The notes under the pieces were generated by a model, which ran no database searches, was not told the DNA's origin, and was given only the letters and a program-made list of their open reading frames with translations. From positions 1 through 39,460 of the forward strand of contig SXSX01000106.1 in NCBI GenBank assembly GCA_005793295.1: DNA of 39,460 nucleotides. Reading direction: 5' to 3'. A program made the translations under genes and the position numbers. The DNA comes from Burkholderiales bacterium. GTDB taxonomy: Bacteria > Pseudomonadota > Gammaproteobacteria > Burkholderiales > Burkholderiaceae_C. Of the stretch, positions 15,831-24,696 are shown piece after piece. Numbering within the stretch: the first letter of the stretch is position 1; every line of letters begins with the position of its first letter.

Positions 15831-17572
15831 CCCCAAATATGCGCACGTCAAACCGTGCTCTGTACTTGCGGTTATTGAAGTACCTTCAACCGCACTGGAA
15901 GGTTTTTGCTACAGCAGTTTTTTGTATGGCTGCAACAGCAGCAACTGAGCCCGCATTTCCAGCGATCATGAAGTATCTGCTGGACAATGGTTTTCAAACC
16001 AAAGATCCGAAAATGGTTTGGCTTATTCCGATCAGTATCGTTTGCCTTTTTCTGATTCGCAGCATTTTTGTTTTTTGCACTGGCTACTTGATGATGTGGC
16101 TATCTAGCCGTTTGGTGACTGATTTAAGGCGCGACCTTTTTGCCAAATTGATTGTCCTTCCTTCAAGCTATTTTGAAGGCCAGTCCGCCGGGAAATTAAT
16201 TTCTCAACTGGTTTATGACGTCAGCAACGTGACGGATGCTGCCACCAATGCGTTGATTTCAACAGTCCGCGAATCACTGACCGCTATCGCGCTTATTGGG
16301 TACTTACTTTATTTGGATTGGAAGTTAACCCTCATCACGCTTGCAATTGCACCAATCATTGCTTTGACGGTAAGCGCGTTCAGCAAAAGGATGCGTTCTG
16401 CAAGCCACCTAAGCTTGAATGCTATGCGCTTAATTTCGCATGCCATTGAGGAAACAGTTTCAGCACAAAAAGTTGTTAAAATTTTTAGTGGGCAGAAACA
16501 ACAAATTCAACGATTTTTTGATGCCTCGGAGCAATTTCGAAGGGCGCAGATGCGAGAGGCTGTTCCTTCATCGGCGGTTACACCGATTACCCACATTGCT
16601 GCTTCTTTTGCGATCGCAGTAATCACTTACTTGGCATTAAGTCAATCGACGGGGCAAGCAGGTTCTTCAGCTGGTGGCTTTGTTTCCTTTATCACTGCAA
16701 TGCTGTTATTGATTGCACCCATCAAACAGCTCACAAGCGTGAGCACAACGATTCAACGCGGACTCGCAGCAGCCGAAAGTATTTTTTCTCTATTGGACAC
16801 AGTACCCGAACTTGACAATGGGCGAACACCCATCAGCCGGTTACAAGGTGCCATCCGGTTTGAAGCCGTTAGCTTTAAATATGCAGAGACAACACGTTTT
16901 GCTTTAGACAACATCACACTTAACTTCCCGGCTGGGCAAACGATTGCGCTTGTGGGAGGCTCTGGCGGAGGGAAGTCGACACTCGGTTCTCTCATACCAA
17001 GGTTTTACAATATTAGCTCTGGTCAAATATTATTTGACGAGATAAATATTGCTGATATTTCCTTGGTGGACCTGCGTGAAAACATTGCCCTGGTAAGTCA
17101 AGATGTCGTTTTATTCAACGACTCCATCGCTTCTAACATTGCTTACGGTGCTCTATCCACCCGGTCATTCAAAGAAATTGAAGATGCCGCAAAAGCTGCA
17201 AACGCTTTCGACTTCATCCAACTCCTACCTCAAGGGTTTGACACGCATGTAGGTGAAAATGGAGTTAAGTTATCTGGCGGCCAACGACAACGCATTGCGA
17301 TTGCTAGGGCTATTTTGAAAGATGCGCCGATTCTCATTTTGGATGAAGCAACCTCTGCTTTAGACAATGATTCAGAGCGACAAGTTCAGGCGGCACTATC
17401 AAGATTAATGCAGGGTCGAACCACTCTTGTTATCGCTCATCGATTAAGCACCATTGAAAATGCGGATCAAATCGTGGTTTTACATGAGGGGCGTATTGTC
17501 GAGTTCGGCACCCATACTGAACTCCTCTCTAAGTCTGGCTATTATGCAAATCTCATAAAGCTTCAAATATGA
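15812..17572 (+). CDS. msbA: Lipid A/LPS flippase ABC transporter MsbA
   Basis: 586-residue half-transporter with fused transmembrane and nucleotide-binding domains, which flips lipid A-core across the inner membrane. About six membrane segments lie in residues 20-320 (for example VFATAVFCMAATAAT and ITAMLLLIAPI). The ATPase has Walker A GGSGGGKST (K388), signature LSGGQRQRIAIARA, Walker B ILILDEATSALD (D511, E512) and the switch His in IAHRLSTI. The start at 15812 has AAGGG upstream; an ATG at 15827 would give an ATGA overlap with the upstream stop and is also possible. The TGA overlaps the ATG of the deacetylase, so the genes are coupled. GC content starts falling within this gene. Confidence 0.94.
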   Translation: MATPNMTPNMRTSNRALYLRLLKYLQPHWKVFATAVFCMAATAATEPAFPAIMKYLLDNGFQTKDPKMVWLIPISIVCLFLIRSIFVFCTGYLMMWLSSRLVTDLRRDLFAKLIVLPSSYFEGQSAGKLISQLVYDVSNVTDAATNALISTVRESLTAIALIGYLLYLDWKLTLITLAIAPIIALTVSAFSKRMRSASHLSLNAMRLISHAIEETVSAQKVVKIFSGQKQQIQRFFDASEQFRRAQMREAVPSSAVTPITHIAASFAIAVITYLALSQSTGQAGSSAGGFVSFITAMLLLIAPIKQLTSVSTTIQRGLAAAESIFSLLDTVPELDNGRTPISRLQGAIRFEAVSFKYAETTRFALDNITLNFPAGQTIALVGGSGGGKSTLGSLIPRFYNISSGQILFDEINIADISLVDLRENIALVSQDVVLFNDSIASNIAYGALSTRSFKEIEDAAKAANAFDFIQLLPQGFDTHVGENGVKLSGGQRQRIAIARAILKDAPILILDEATSALDNDSERQVQAALSRLMQGRTTLVIAHRLSTIENADQIVVLHEGRIVEFGTHTELLSKSGYYANLIKLQI

Positions 17573-18288
17573 AGATTCCAATACTCATGTACCACCAAAT
17601 TGATGCGCCACCGCCACGTGGTACACCATTGCGGGGTTTGGTCGTTTCACCTCAGGCCTTTCAAAGACAAATGCTGCTCCTCAAGTGGATGGGCTACACC
17701 GGTCTTTCCATGCGTAATTTGGAGCCCTACCTTTGTGGAGAACGGCAAGGGAAAGTTGTTGGCATTACCTTTGATGATGGATACCAAAACAATCTGCAGT
17801 ACGCGCTTCCAACTTTAAAAAAAATGGGCTTCTCAGCAACTTGTTATGCTGTGAGCAGCATGCTAGGAGGCCAAAATAGCTGGGATTTAGGCATAGGGGT
17901 TGCACAGAAACCTTTGATGACCAAAGATGATTTTTTAGAATGGTTAGCAGCTGGGATGGATATTGGCTCACACACGAGAACACACGCTGATCTGACAGCA
18001 ATTAGTTTTCCATCTTTAGTGGAAGAGATACAAGGATCCAAAATTGAATTGGAGTCAGATCTAGGTTGCGAAGTAAGACATTTTTGTTATCCCTATGGCC
18101 GTTTTAATGATACGAGCCTAGATCAGGCAAGAAGTGCTGGCTATGTAACTGCAACTACAACACAGCGCGGGAGAGTTCATGTGGGAACAGACGCCCTAAA
18201 ACTAAAGAGAATCATGGTCCCTAAAGCTACTACGCTCCCTTTGTTTTGGATGAAGACTGCTACCGCTTACGAAGACAAACGCGGATAA
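17569..18288 (+). CDS. Polysaccharide deacetylase (NodB homology, carbohydrate esterase 4)
   Basis: 239-residue metal-dependent deacetylase. The catalytic/metal motif is ITFDDGY (D69 base, D70 ligand) and the second motif SHTRTH gives H135 and H139 as the other ligands; FCYPYGRFND is motif 3. These residues complete the NodB active site. No signal peptide is present, so it probably acts on a lipid-linked or LPS intermediate in the cytoplasm or at the membrane. The start overlaps the msbA stop (ATGA). Lower GC than the flanking chromosome. Likely deacetylates an N-acetylated sugar of the core or O-chain; exact substrate unknown. Confidence 0.92.
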   Translation: MKIPILMYHQIDAPPPRGTPLRGLVVSPQAFQRQMLLLKWMGYTGLSMRNLEPYLCGERQGKVVGITFDDGYQNNLQYALPTLKKMGFSATCYAVSSMLGGQNSWDLGIGVAQKPLMTKDDFLEWLAAGMDIGSHTRTHADLTAISFPSLVEEIQGSKIELESDLGCEVRHFCYPYGRFNDTSLDQARSAGYVTATTTQRGRVHVGTDALKLKRIMVPKATTLPLFWMKTATAYEDKRG

Positions 18289-18290
18289 AA

Positions 18291-18935
18291 ATGAATCTAT
18301 ACACAAGTAAAGACCAAAATTATTTTTCAAATGCGCGAACTGAAATCCAACCTTTTCTCCCTGAGAAAAACTGGGGAGCGGCTTCAGTATTAGAAATAGG
18401 TTGCGCCGAAGGGTTTACGCTGGCGTGGCTAAAAAAAATAGGCTACTGCTCTTGGAGCGCAGGGATTGATCCATACGTTAACGTTGATTTATTTCAGCGC
18501 GGTATTGATTATTTCTCGAATACGGATATTGAAAAAAACATTTCAGAAATCTCTATTGATGCGGTTGACCTCATCCTTTGTCTTGATGTACTAGAACACT
18601 TAGTGAATCCTTGGCAAACCCTGCAACTCCTCACTAAGTTTTTGAAGCCTGGGGGAAGGATAATCATTAGTCTGCCTAATGTAAGAAACTATCATGTAGT
18701 CGCTGATTTGGCAATTCGCGGTGAATTTAAGTACACTGAATCAGGCATCATGGATCAGACGCACTTAAGATTTTTTACAAAAGCTTCCGCTATCACCATG
18801 ATTGAGGGGGCAGAGTTGAAAGTCATTGAATGTCGAGCAACTGAATCAGACCGATGGCAAAAAAAATTAATGAAATTTCTAGGGCTTGAGGAATTGACTG
18901 CAAAGCAATTTATATTTGTCGCCGAACACTTTTGA
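18291..18935 (+). CDS. SAM-dependent class I methyltransferase
   Basis: 214 residues from the ATG at 18291, two bases after the deacetylase stop; an in-frame extension to 18246 lies inside that gene and is rejected. Motif I for S-adenosylmethionine binding is ASVLEIGCAEG (31-41), followed by an acidic residue in AGIDPYVNVD, the post-motif ILCLDVLEHL and the strand GGRIIISLPNVRN, typical of Methyltransf_11/23 proteins common in polysaccharide clusters. It probably methylates a surface sugar or a lipid-linked intermediate. Markedly AT-rich, like the next gene. Confidence 0.88.
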   Translation: MNLYTSKDQNYFSNARTEIQPFLPEKNWGAASVLEIGCAEGFTLAWLKKIGYCSWSAGIDPYVNVDLFQRGIDYFSNTDIEKNISEISIDAVDLILCLDVLEHLVNPWQTLQLLTKFLKPGGRIIISLPNVRNYHVVADLAIRGEFKYTESGIMDQTHLRFFTKASAITMIEGAELKVIECRATESDRWQKKLMKFLGLEELTAKQFIFVAEHF

Positions 18936-18944
18936 ATCATATTT

Positions 18945-19838
18945 ATGCCACAGTACCCAATTGTTCTTTACTGCAAAAGCTATAAAAGAGACCTCAAGCG
19001 AACCAAGCGACTAGTCTTATCTATAGATAAGTACAACACTGAAAATATTCCATTTTATATTTCTGTACCAAAAGCTGACTTGCCGCTTTTTTTTATTGAA
19101 TTAGACGGCACTACGGCTAAATTAATCAGCGATGAAGAGATCATTGAAAAAAATCCGCATATCAGTCAAGAAAAAGTCGATCTTTTGCATGGCAATTTTT
19201 CTCAGCAAATAGTCAAATCAGAGTTTTGGCGCCTCAATTTATCAGAAACATATTTATGCCTTGATTCAGATTCTGTATTTATTCGTCCATTTACCACTGA
19301 ACTTTTTCTTTCATCTGACTCAACCCCCTACACCGTGATTGACGAAGGAAGAGAAATCCTCGATATTGCACTTTACTCTAGGAAAATATCTGTATTGGAT
19401 AATTTTTACCGAGAGTCGAAACAGTTTCAAAAAATCTTTGACCGAATTGGTCGATGCTACAGTTTTGGCCCTAATCCATTAATTTGGAGCCGGTTGGTAT
19501 GGCAAAGTCTCGAAAGAGAATACCTATTACCAAATGGTCTCAGTTTTTATGATGCTGTTTTAAGTGCCCCAATAGACGCCAACTGGTATGGAGAGGCATT
19601 ATTAAAGTACAAAGCTATACCACTATTGCCATGCCAGCCACTATTTAAGGTCTACCACTACGCATGGCAAATGGATCGTGACAATCGCGCAAATATCAGA
19701 TTGCCTGAGCTTGCCAAACTATATGCTGGAGTTATATATCAGTCAACATGGGAGCGCGAACTCGATTGGCCGAGTGAGCAAGGAAACTGGTCTTCTCGCT
19801 TAGCTAGGCGCTTACGACGCCGACTAGGTCGAATTTAA
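18945..19838 (+). CDS. DUF6492-like putative glycosyltransferase
   Basis: 297-residue protein with no signal peptide or membrane span. It opens IVLYCKSYKRDLKRTKRLV, has SQQIVKSEFWRLNLSETYL followed by CLDSDSVFIRPF with a DxD-type D107-S-D109, and an SFGPNPLIWS segment. This pattern is seen in DUF6492 proteins, which have a GT-A-like fold and sit in capsule and LPS clusters. It ends in an Arg-rich tail (RLARRLRRRLGRI) that could contact the membrane. It is the last gene of the plus-strand operon and overlaps the convergent ligase-like gene by 15 bases. The 60 bases 19021-19080 contain only 17 G/C. The family match is from memory and moderate. Confidence 0.7.
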   Translation: MPQYPIVLYCKSYKRDLKRTKRLVLSIDKYNTENIPFYISVPKADLPLFFIELDGTTAKLISDEEIIEKNPHISQEKVDLLHGNFSQQIVKSEFWRLNLSETYLCLDSDSVFIRPFTTELFLSSDSTPYTVIDEGREILDIALYSRKISVLDNFYRESKQFQKIFDRIGRCYSFGPNPLIWSRLVWQSLEREYLLPNGLSFYDAVLSAPIDANWYGEALLKYKAIPLLPCQPLFKVYHYAWQMDRDNRANIRLPELAKLYAGVIYQSTWERELDWPSEQGNWSSRLARRLRRRLGRI

Positions 19839-21164
19839 TTGACTCACCTTTTTTGATTGAAGCAACATAGTAAAAGCATAAGCCAAGACAAAACCTTGCA
19901 TTTCAAACATGTGATCTCTAAATACAGAATCAAAAAACGCTCTAACGATCCAAAATACCGAGATCGATAATAAAACAACGCCCCACACATTTAATTCGCC
20001 ATCGGAATTTCTAATGTTTTTAAATCCAATTTTTGAGAAGTTTATAAGTACAAACAGATAAAGCCCTGCTCCAACCCACCCAATTGCCAAGGCAGTGTCT
20101 ATCCATCCATTGTGCGCATGGGCCATATCAATCATGGGTTCGGGGCATTCTTGTCTCAGCAATTTTTTATAGGCCTGCCGTGAGCCATCTATGCCCCACG
20201 GATTTTTCGATACAAGCTCCACCCCGGAGCGAAAAAGGATAACTCGAGATCCATCACCATTGTTAACGCTTTGAATAATGCGCTCAGACTCCTTGCCCGT
20301 TCCGTATTTTTCAACAATTCTTTGCTCGACACTTTCAGTCCCAAAGCATTGAACTTGCAGTGCATTTCCCAACAAACCAGAAGTCATGCTTGACTCCATA
20401 TTTCGCCAGCGAGAATCCGTTTTAGCTGCTAAACCAAATACAAGCAGCGACACAATTACCAAGCTTCCAAACAATATGAGTATCTGTTTTTTTTGGGTTT
20501 CGCGTTGCGACCAGTAAGCTACAAGAAATACTAGGCAAATTCCGAATATGCTAAATGCCAACCCTCCTCGCGACCGTGCAAGTGCCGTGCTCGATAAACA
20601 AGCGAGAATAAGAAATATAGCAATCAATTTAGATGGTTTTTTGCAAGCCACTAAACTTGCAGCAAGCAATATGACTGCTTGTCCTGCCGCATAACCCAAG
20701 TCAGCATGGTGCGTCTCCCTACCCCATCCCTGAACGAGCGTCGATGTCTGCAAGGATTGAAAGACAAGAATGCAAAGATGGATCAATATTGTTATGCAGC
20801 TCAAAGAACCAAGCTGAAGACTGCTTCCTATTCGATACGGCGCCAGCAACTGGGCTGCCCCAGCCCCACACACTGCGGCAAGCAAGCCCATTCCCCACTG
20901 TTTACCCAGACTTTCCCAGGCAACAGCGGAGTCTTGTGAAATGAATGGGAAAACAAGAAGATAAGCGGCCCAAATTAATACAGGCACGGGCAACTGAGGA
21001 AATGAACGTATTTTGAAAAAATGCCAAGTCAGAGCCACCAACGCAATCAATAAAGAAAGTGATCGTAATGCAATGGTTCCTGACATCGGCAACACGGCAA
21101 TGTAAGTTGCGCAGCTAAATGTGATCCAAAAAATAGAATCGCGATATGTAAATGTCTTCAACAT
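19824..21164 (-). CDS. O-antigen ligase/polymerase-like membrane protein (WaaL/Wzy-C family)
   Basis: 446-residue polytopic inner-membrane protein with about 10-12 hydrophobic segments (for example YIAVLPMSGTIALRSLSLLI and GWVGAGLYLFVLINF). A large periplasmic loop between about 240 and 345 contains the family's SRVILFRSGVELVSKNPWG stretch and ends with MAHAHNGWIDTALAIGWVG, where the histidines match the Wzy_C/O-antigen ligase motif. Such proteins attach O-polymer to lipid A-core in the periplasm or polymerise it. It overlaps the upstream GT2 by seven bases and converges on the DUF6492-like gene. AT-rich. Ligase rather than polymerase is favoured but not proven. Confidence 0.85.
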   Translation of the reverse strand: MLKTFTYRDSIFWITFSCATYIAVLPMSGTIALRSLSLLIALVALTWHFFKIRSFPQLPVPVLIWAAYLLVFPFISQDSAVAWESLGKQWGMGLLAAVCGAGAAQLLAPYRIGSSLQLGSLSCITILIHLCILVFQSLQTSTLVQGWGRETHHADLGYAAGQAVILLAASLVACKKPSKLIAIFLILACLSSTALARSRGGLAFSIFGICLVFLVAYWSQRETQKKQILILFGSLVIVSLLVFGLAAKTDSRWRNMESSMTSGLLGNALQVQCFGTESVEQRIVEKYGTGKESERIIQSVNNGDGSRVILFRSGVELVSKNPWGIDGSRQAYKKLLRQECPEPMIDMAHAHNGWIDTALAIGWVGAGLYLFVLINFSKIGFKNIRNSDGELNVWGVVLLSISVFWIVRAFFDSVFRDHMFEMQGFVLAYAFTMLLQSKKVSQLNST

Positions 21165-22096
21165 GCTTGCATCCTATTTATTTTTCGTTTCCATAAAAAC
21201 TTTTTGATGAGGCTTTTCGGCGCATCCTGTTTCAAGGCGTTGACTCGTAATAAGTAGCGCTCATTAAGTTCTAATGTCCACTGATTCTTTCGTTTAATTT
21301 TAAGCTGTGAATCTATCGCCACAAAATTACCCAGTCGTGAGTGTTCAAACCGGGCATCCGGATGTTTCATCTGCAACAACTTTTTATTCTCTTTAATTAG
21401 TTTTCGCGCTTCCTGGCTACCCTGAAACGTCGCGCTGCCCACATGAAGAACAAACACATCCTCCGTAATCATCTGTTCATAGCCCGCATTTCTTAAGCGC
21501 AAACTGAAATCGAAATCTTCGTAGTAACCCAAACCAAATGCGGGATCAAGACCCTCTAGCTCAAGCCAGACATCATGACGTATTGCGATGCAAAAAAAGT
21601 CGCACCGGTACGTGGGAATCAAATGCCGGCATGGGTTGGTGTTGAGCCACTGCCCAATTTCCAGCCATTCTGACGGGGTGGCCTCTGGCTTCCAAAGCCG
21701 TTGACCATTTCCAGCTGCATTGGTCACAGGACCAAGCATCGCCACATTAACTGGGGCCTCCTTGATAACTCGCTTTAAAGCATCTAGGGTGTATTCAGGA
21801 AAAACTGTATCGTTATTTACAAGCAGTATCCATTGACCTCGCGCGTGGGATACGCCCCAGTTCATCCCTCCAGCGAAACCACGGTTGCTATCGCTCAATA
21901 AGCACCGAATTGATGTATATGCAGCACACCAATCTGCCGTCTTTTCGGCAGAACCATCCGAGGAGCCGTTATCAACAACCAGTATTTCAATGTCTTTATC
22001 TCCGAACCAAGGCCGCAAAGATTCCAGGCATGCTTTGCTAGTTACCTCAAAGTTTCGAAAACCGAGGACTACCAGCGAAAGCAACGGTCGTGTCAT
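21158..22096 (-). CDS. Family 2 glycosyltransferase (rhamnosyltransferase-like)
   Basis: 312-residue GT2 enzyme. Nucleotide-sugar motifs are VVDNGSSDGSAE (41-51), SDSNRGFAGGMNWG (69-81) and LLVNNDTVFP (91-100, with the DxD-equivalent at the NNDT). YYEDFDFSLRLRNAGYE is the acidic acceptor-site motif found in rhamnosyl- and other GT2 transferases. The C-terminal part is Lys/Arg-rich, suggesting membrane association. Start overlaps the upstream fusion gene by four bases (ATGA) and its end overlaps the ligase-like gene. Likely extends LPS core or O-chain; sugar unknown. Confidence 0.9.
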   Translation of the reverse strand: MTRPLLSLVVLGFRNFEVTSKACLESLRPWFGDKDIEILVVDNGSSDGSAEKTADWCAAYTSIRCLLSDSNRGFAGGMNWGVSHARGQWILLVNNDTVFPEYTLDALKRVIKEAPVNVAMLGPVTNAAGNGQRLWKPEATPSEWLEIGQWLNTNPCRHLIPTYRCDFFCIAIRHDVWLELEGLDPAFGLGYYEDFDFSLRLRNAGYEQMITEDVFVLHVGSATFQGSQEARKLIKENKKLLQMKHPDARFEHSRLGNFVAIDSQLKIKRKNQWTLELNERYLLRVNALKQDAPKSLIKKFLWKRKINRMQAC

Positions 22097-24588
22097 AGAA
22101 AACTCAGCATCCTGTTAACGGTTTTGTTGGTGGTGTATGGGCTAGTCCGAAAATTATCATTTAGATTATTGTTAGCCCATTTTTCATAAAGGGCCAACAA
22201 AGCGCTCGCAAGTTGATTAGTCATTTCTAACGAAGGGGTTTCTTTCTCTGAAGCTTGCAATACTTCATGGCCCTCTTTCGCAAGCAGTGACTCCATTTGT
22301 GGATTGCGATAAACCAGCGCCAATATAGGCCGCTGCATCCACAAATATTCATACATTTTAGAGGGGATGTATTCTGTGCATATCGGCTCATTGCCGTGCA
22401 GCAGCAGGAGCACATCCATAGAACGCATTAACTTCAAGATTTGATCCCGTCCGCTCAATCCCAGTACCGGGTCTGCCTCAATACGCCCAAAATGCTTCAC
22501 ATAGTCACGGATATTTGAGATTTCGAGGTGCGCCTTAGAACCCGCATCTAAGGGTCCGCCATAAACGTGAAGCTCCATAAGTTCAAAAACTTCAGGTTGA
22601 TTATTTTGAATTTGCTCCATTGCAGCCAACATCGGTAATAAATTACGGGTGGTGGACAAGGCACCAAAATGACCAATTCGCATTTTTTCGGTTGGTCTGT
22701 ATTCAGGCATCACCTTAAAAGGAGAATCTATCCCTGGCAAAACCACATGGCCTCTTTCTCCCAATTGCGGGTGGCGTCGTTTAGCACTAGCAAGTGCTTG
22801 ATCCGTGAACCAAATCGCGGTATCTGCGTGCGTACAAATGATTTGCTCAATACGGGCTTGCATGCGTTCTTGCGATGTGTCAGGCGTTTTACCAGGCATC
22901 ACCAAGGGGTCGTGTACCTCGGCCAACCAACGAATCCCTAAATGTTTTTGTAACACCTGCGCTGCCACGTGGGCCGCGAACGCACCACCTGTCGAGTAAA
23001 TCAGATCAAAGTCGCGATGACGCGCAAGCCATCGGCCTTTGATGTACGCACTTATCCACCACGACCAAGAACTCTCGACTGGGCGCACGAGTTTTTCTAC
23101 CAGCATGAATGGCAACAGCGGCAACGAAAGAATTACCATCACAAAGCGGTATACAAGCGCGGATGAGATGTGCTTACGCAGCACATGGCGTAGCTCAAAG
23201 CGTATTCCCGCAGGCCCCAGAGGCCACAGACGGTAATGTTCGTATTGTGTATCTTGTCGTCCAGAAACTCCACTGAGCACCACCAATTCAATGCCTGCTG
23301 CTTCTAGGTGCGGCAGTTTGTCGGTAATCGTTTGGCTGGCTGCACGGCCATCCATATTGAAAGCGTGGGACAGCACCAACCACCGCTGCGTGTATGTCTT
23401 CGTAATCGCTTGGGCGATCCCCTCGTAGTCAGCGGCCGCTTTGACCCACGTGTGATCTCCGGCAAACGCAGCGGCATTTTTCGAAAGCTTTTCCGAAAAA
23501 TTAGTATCGTTTTGAATACGGCCAATCGCTGAAGCGAGCACCTCCACATCCTTTGGGTCTTGCAACAGCAGTGCATTCACGCCATCTGTCAAGTCTTGTG
23601 CAATTCCGCTGTAGGGCGCATCACTGACCACTACCGGCAAGCCATGGGCCATAGCCTCTAGAACCACCATGCCGTAGGAATCTTCCAGCGTGGGGTGAAC
23701 CAGAACATCAGCGGCTTGGTACGCTGACTCCATATCGGTCAAACTTCCCAGAAAATGCACCCGCTGCGCAACACCTGCAAGGTGCGCCAAACGCTGCATG
23801 GCTTGCGCTCCTTGCGCGTTCCCCACAACAGCAAGATGCGTGTGTTCTGGCAGCTTGGCTAAAGCACTGAGAAGCGCAGGAAGGCCTTTTTTGACAAAGT
23901 CATTGCCTACAAACAAAAGCAAAAAAGCTTCTTGCGGTAAACCGTGTTGATTGCGAGCGGCAAATCGAAGGGCATCGGTCGCCCTACCCGGAGCTTGCGC
24001 AGCCCCAGGCGTCACCACGCCCAGCATAGGTGCGGCTTCAGGGTAAGTGGCTTGGAGAACCTCTTTCAACGCCGGAGAGGCACACACTATTTGCTTTTTT
24101 ATCGCAAAGGCATAGCGGCGCTTCTCTAGCCAAAGGTAAGCCAGCAATCGCAGACTGCTTGCGACTTTGAGCCAACGCAGGGCTAGTGCCACGCCTTCTT
24201 TATCTTTGAATAAGGTGTATTTGATGGGCAGTACGTGCACCGTTTGCACGTTGCCATGCCACGTATTTTCATGCGAGTGAACGATATCAAAACCAGACCG
24301 CGTCGCACGCCATGTGGCCCACGCAAAATACAGTTGGTTGATCCAGCGCGGACGCTGCATCGGTAAGGCAACGCGGTGGTAAACGACGCCTGGGTAAGCG
24401 TGATTCGCTGTTTGGGAAAAAACATGCACTTCATGCCGCGCTGCCAGCTCCTCCACCACTGCGATCGAGTACCGCTCTGCCCCACCGCCGGTGACAGAAA
24501 AGTTACGGCTCAAAACAGCAATTCGCAAGCGTCTTGGCTCGGTCGATGGCGGAAGATTGGATGGGTCGAATGCGGTCTGCAAGGGCAT
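22093..24588 (-). CDS. Two-domain GT4-type glycosyltransferase fusion
   Basis: 831 residues holding two glycosyltransferases. Residues about 18-390 are a complete GT4 enzyme of the WaaG/RfaG type: RIAVLSRNFSVTGGGAERYS at the start, LFVGNDFVKKGLPALLSAL in the middle and VHPTLEDSYGMVVLEAMAHG at the donor site. Residues about 395-831 form a second GT-B-like unit starting WLVLSHAFNMDGRAASQT, with DLIYSTGGAFAAHVAAQVL and WLAEVHDPLVMPG, and a donor-side region near IPSKMYEYLWMQRPILAL. A hydrophobic stretch (FVMVILSLPLLPFMLVEKLV) lies between them. No frameshift or stop interrupts the join. First gene of the minus-strand polysaccharide operon, with 108 bases to the divergent carboxylase gene. Two successive sugars added by one polypeptide is inferred. 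Confidence 0.87.
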   Translation of the reverse strand: MPLQTAFDPSNLPPSTEPRRLRIAVLSRNFSVTGGGAERYSIAVVEELAARHEVHVFSQTANHAYPGVVYHRVALPMQRPRWINQLYFAWATWRATRSGFDIVHSHENTWHGNVQTVHVLPIKYTLFKDKEGVALALRWLKVASSLRLLAYLWLEKRRYAFAIKKQIVCASPALKEVLQATYPEAAPMLGVVTPGAAQAPGRATDALRFAARNQHGLPQEAFLLLFVGNDFVKKGLPALLSALAKLPEHTHLAVVGNAQGAQAMQRLAHLAGVAQRVHFLGSLTDMESAYQAADVLVHPTLEDSYGMVVLEAMAHGLPVVVSDAPYSGIAQDLTDGVNALLLQDPKDVEVLASAIGRIQNDTNFSEKLSKNAAAFAGDHTWVKAAADYEGIAQAITKTYTQRWLVLSHAFNMDGRAASQTITDKLPHLEAAGIELVVLSGVSGRQDTQYEHYRLWPLGPAGIRFELRHVLRKHISSALVYRFVMVILSLPLLPFMLVEKLVRPVESSWSWWISAYIKGRWLARHRDFDLIYSTGGAFAAHVAAQVLQKHLGIRWLAEVHDPLVMPGKTPDTSQERMQARIEQIICTHADTAIWFTDQALASAKRRHPQLGERGHVVLPGIDSPFKVMPEYRPTEKMRIGHFGALSTTRNLLPMLAAMEQIQNNQPEVFELMELHVYGGPLDAGSKAHLEISNIRDYVKHFGRIEADPVLGLSGRDQILKLMRSMDVLLLLHGNEPICTEYIPSKMYEYLWMQRPILALVYRNPQMESLLAKEGHEVLQASEKETPSLEMTNQLASALLALYEKWANNNLNDNFRTSPYTTNKTVNRMLSFL

Positions 24589-24696
24589 AAGTGCAAGTAT
24601 CGCACCAAGGCTTAGGGTGATGAAACTGACTCTTACTCCATTGCATCACTGCACTGCGAGACAATACGCACCACTTCAACAGAAAGCCGACCCACC

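Noticed and set aside
17569..18935. Idea that the AT-rich LPS genes form a phage or transposon insertion
   Set aside because: No transposase, integrase, terminal inverted repeat or target duplication was found; genes are fully in line with polysaccharide clusters.
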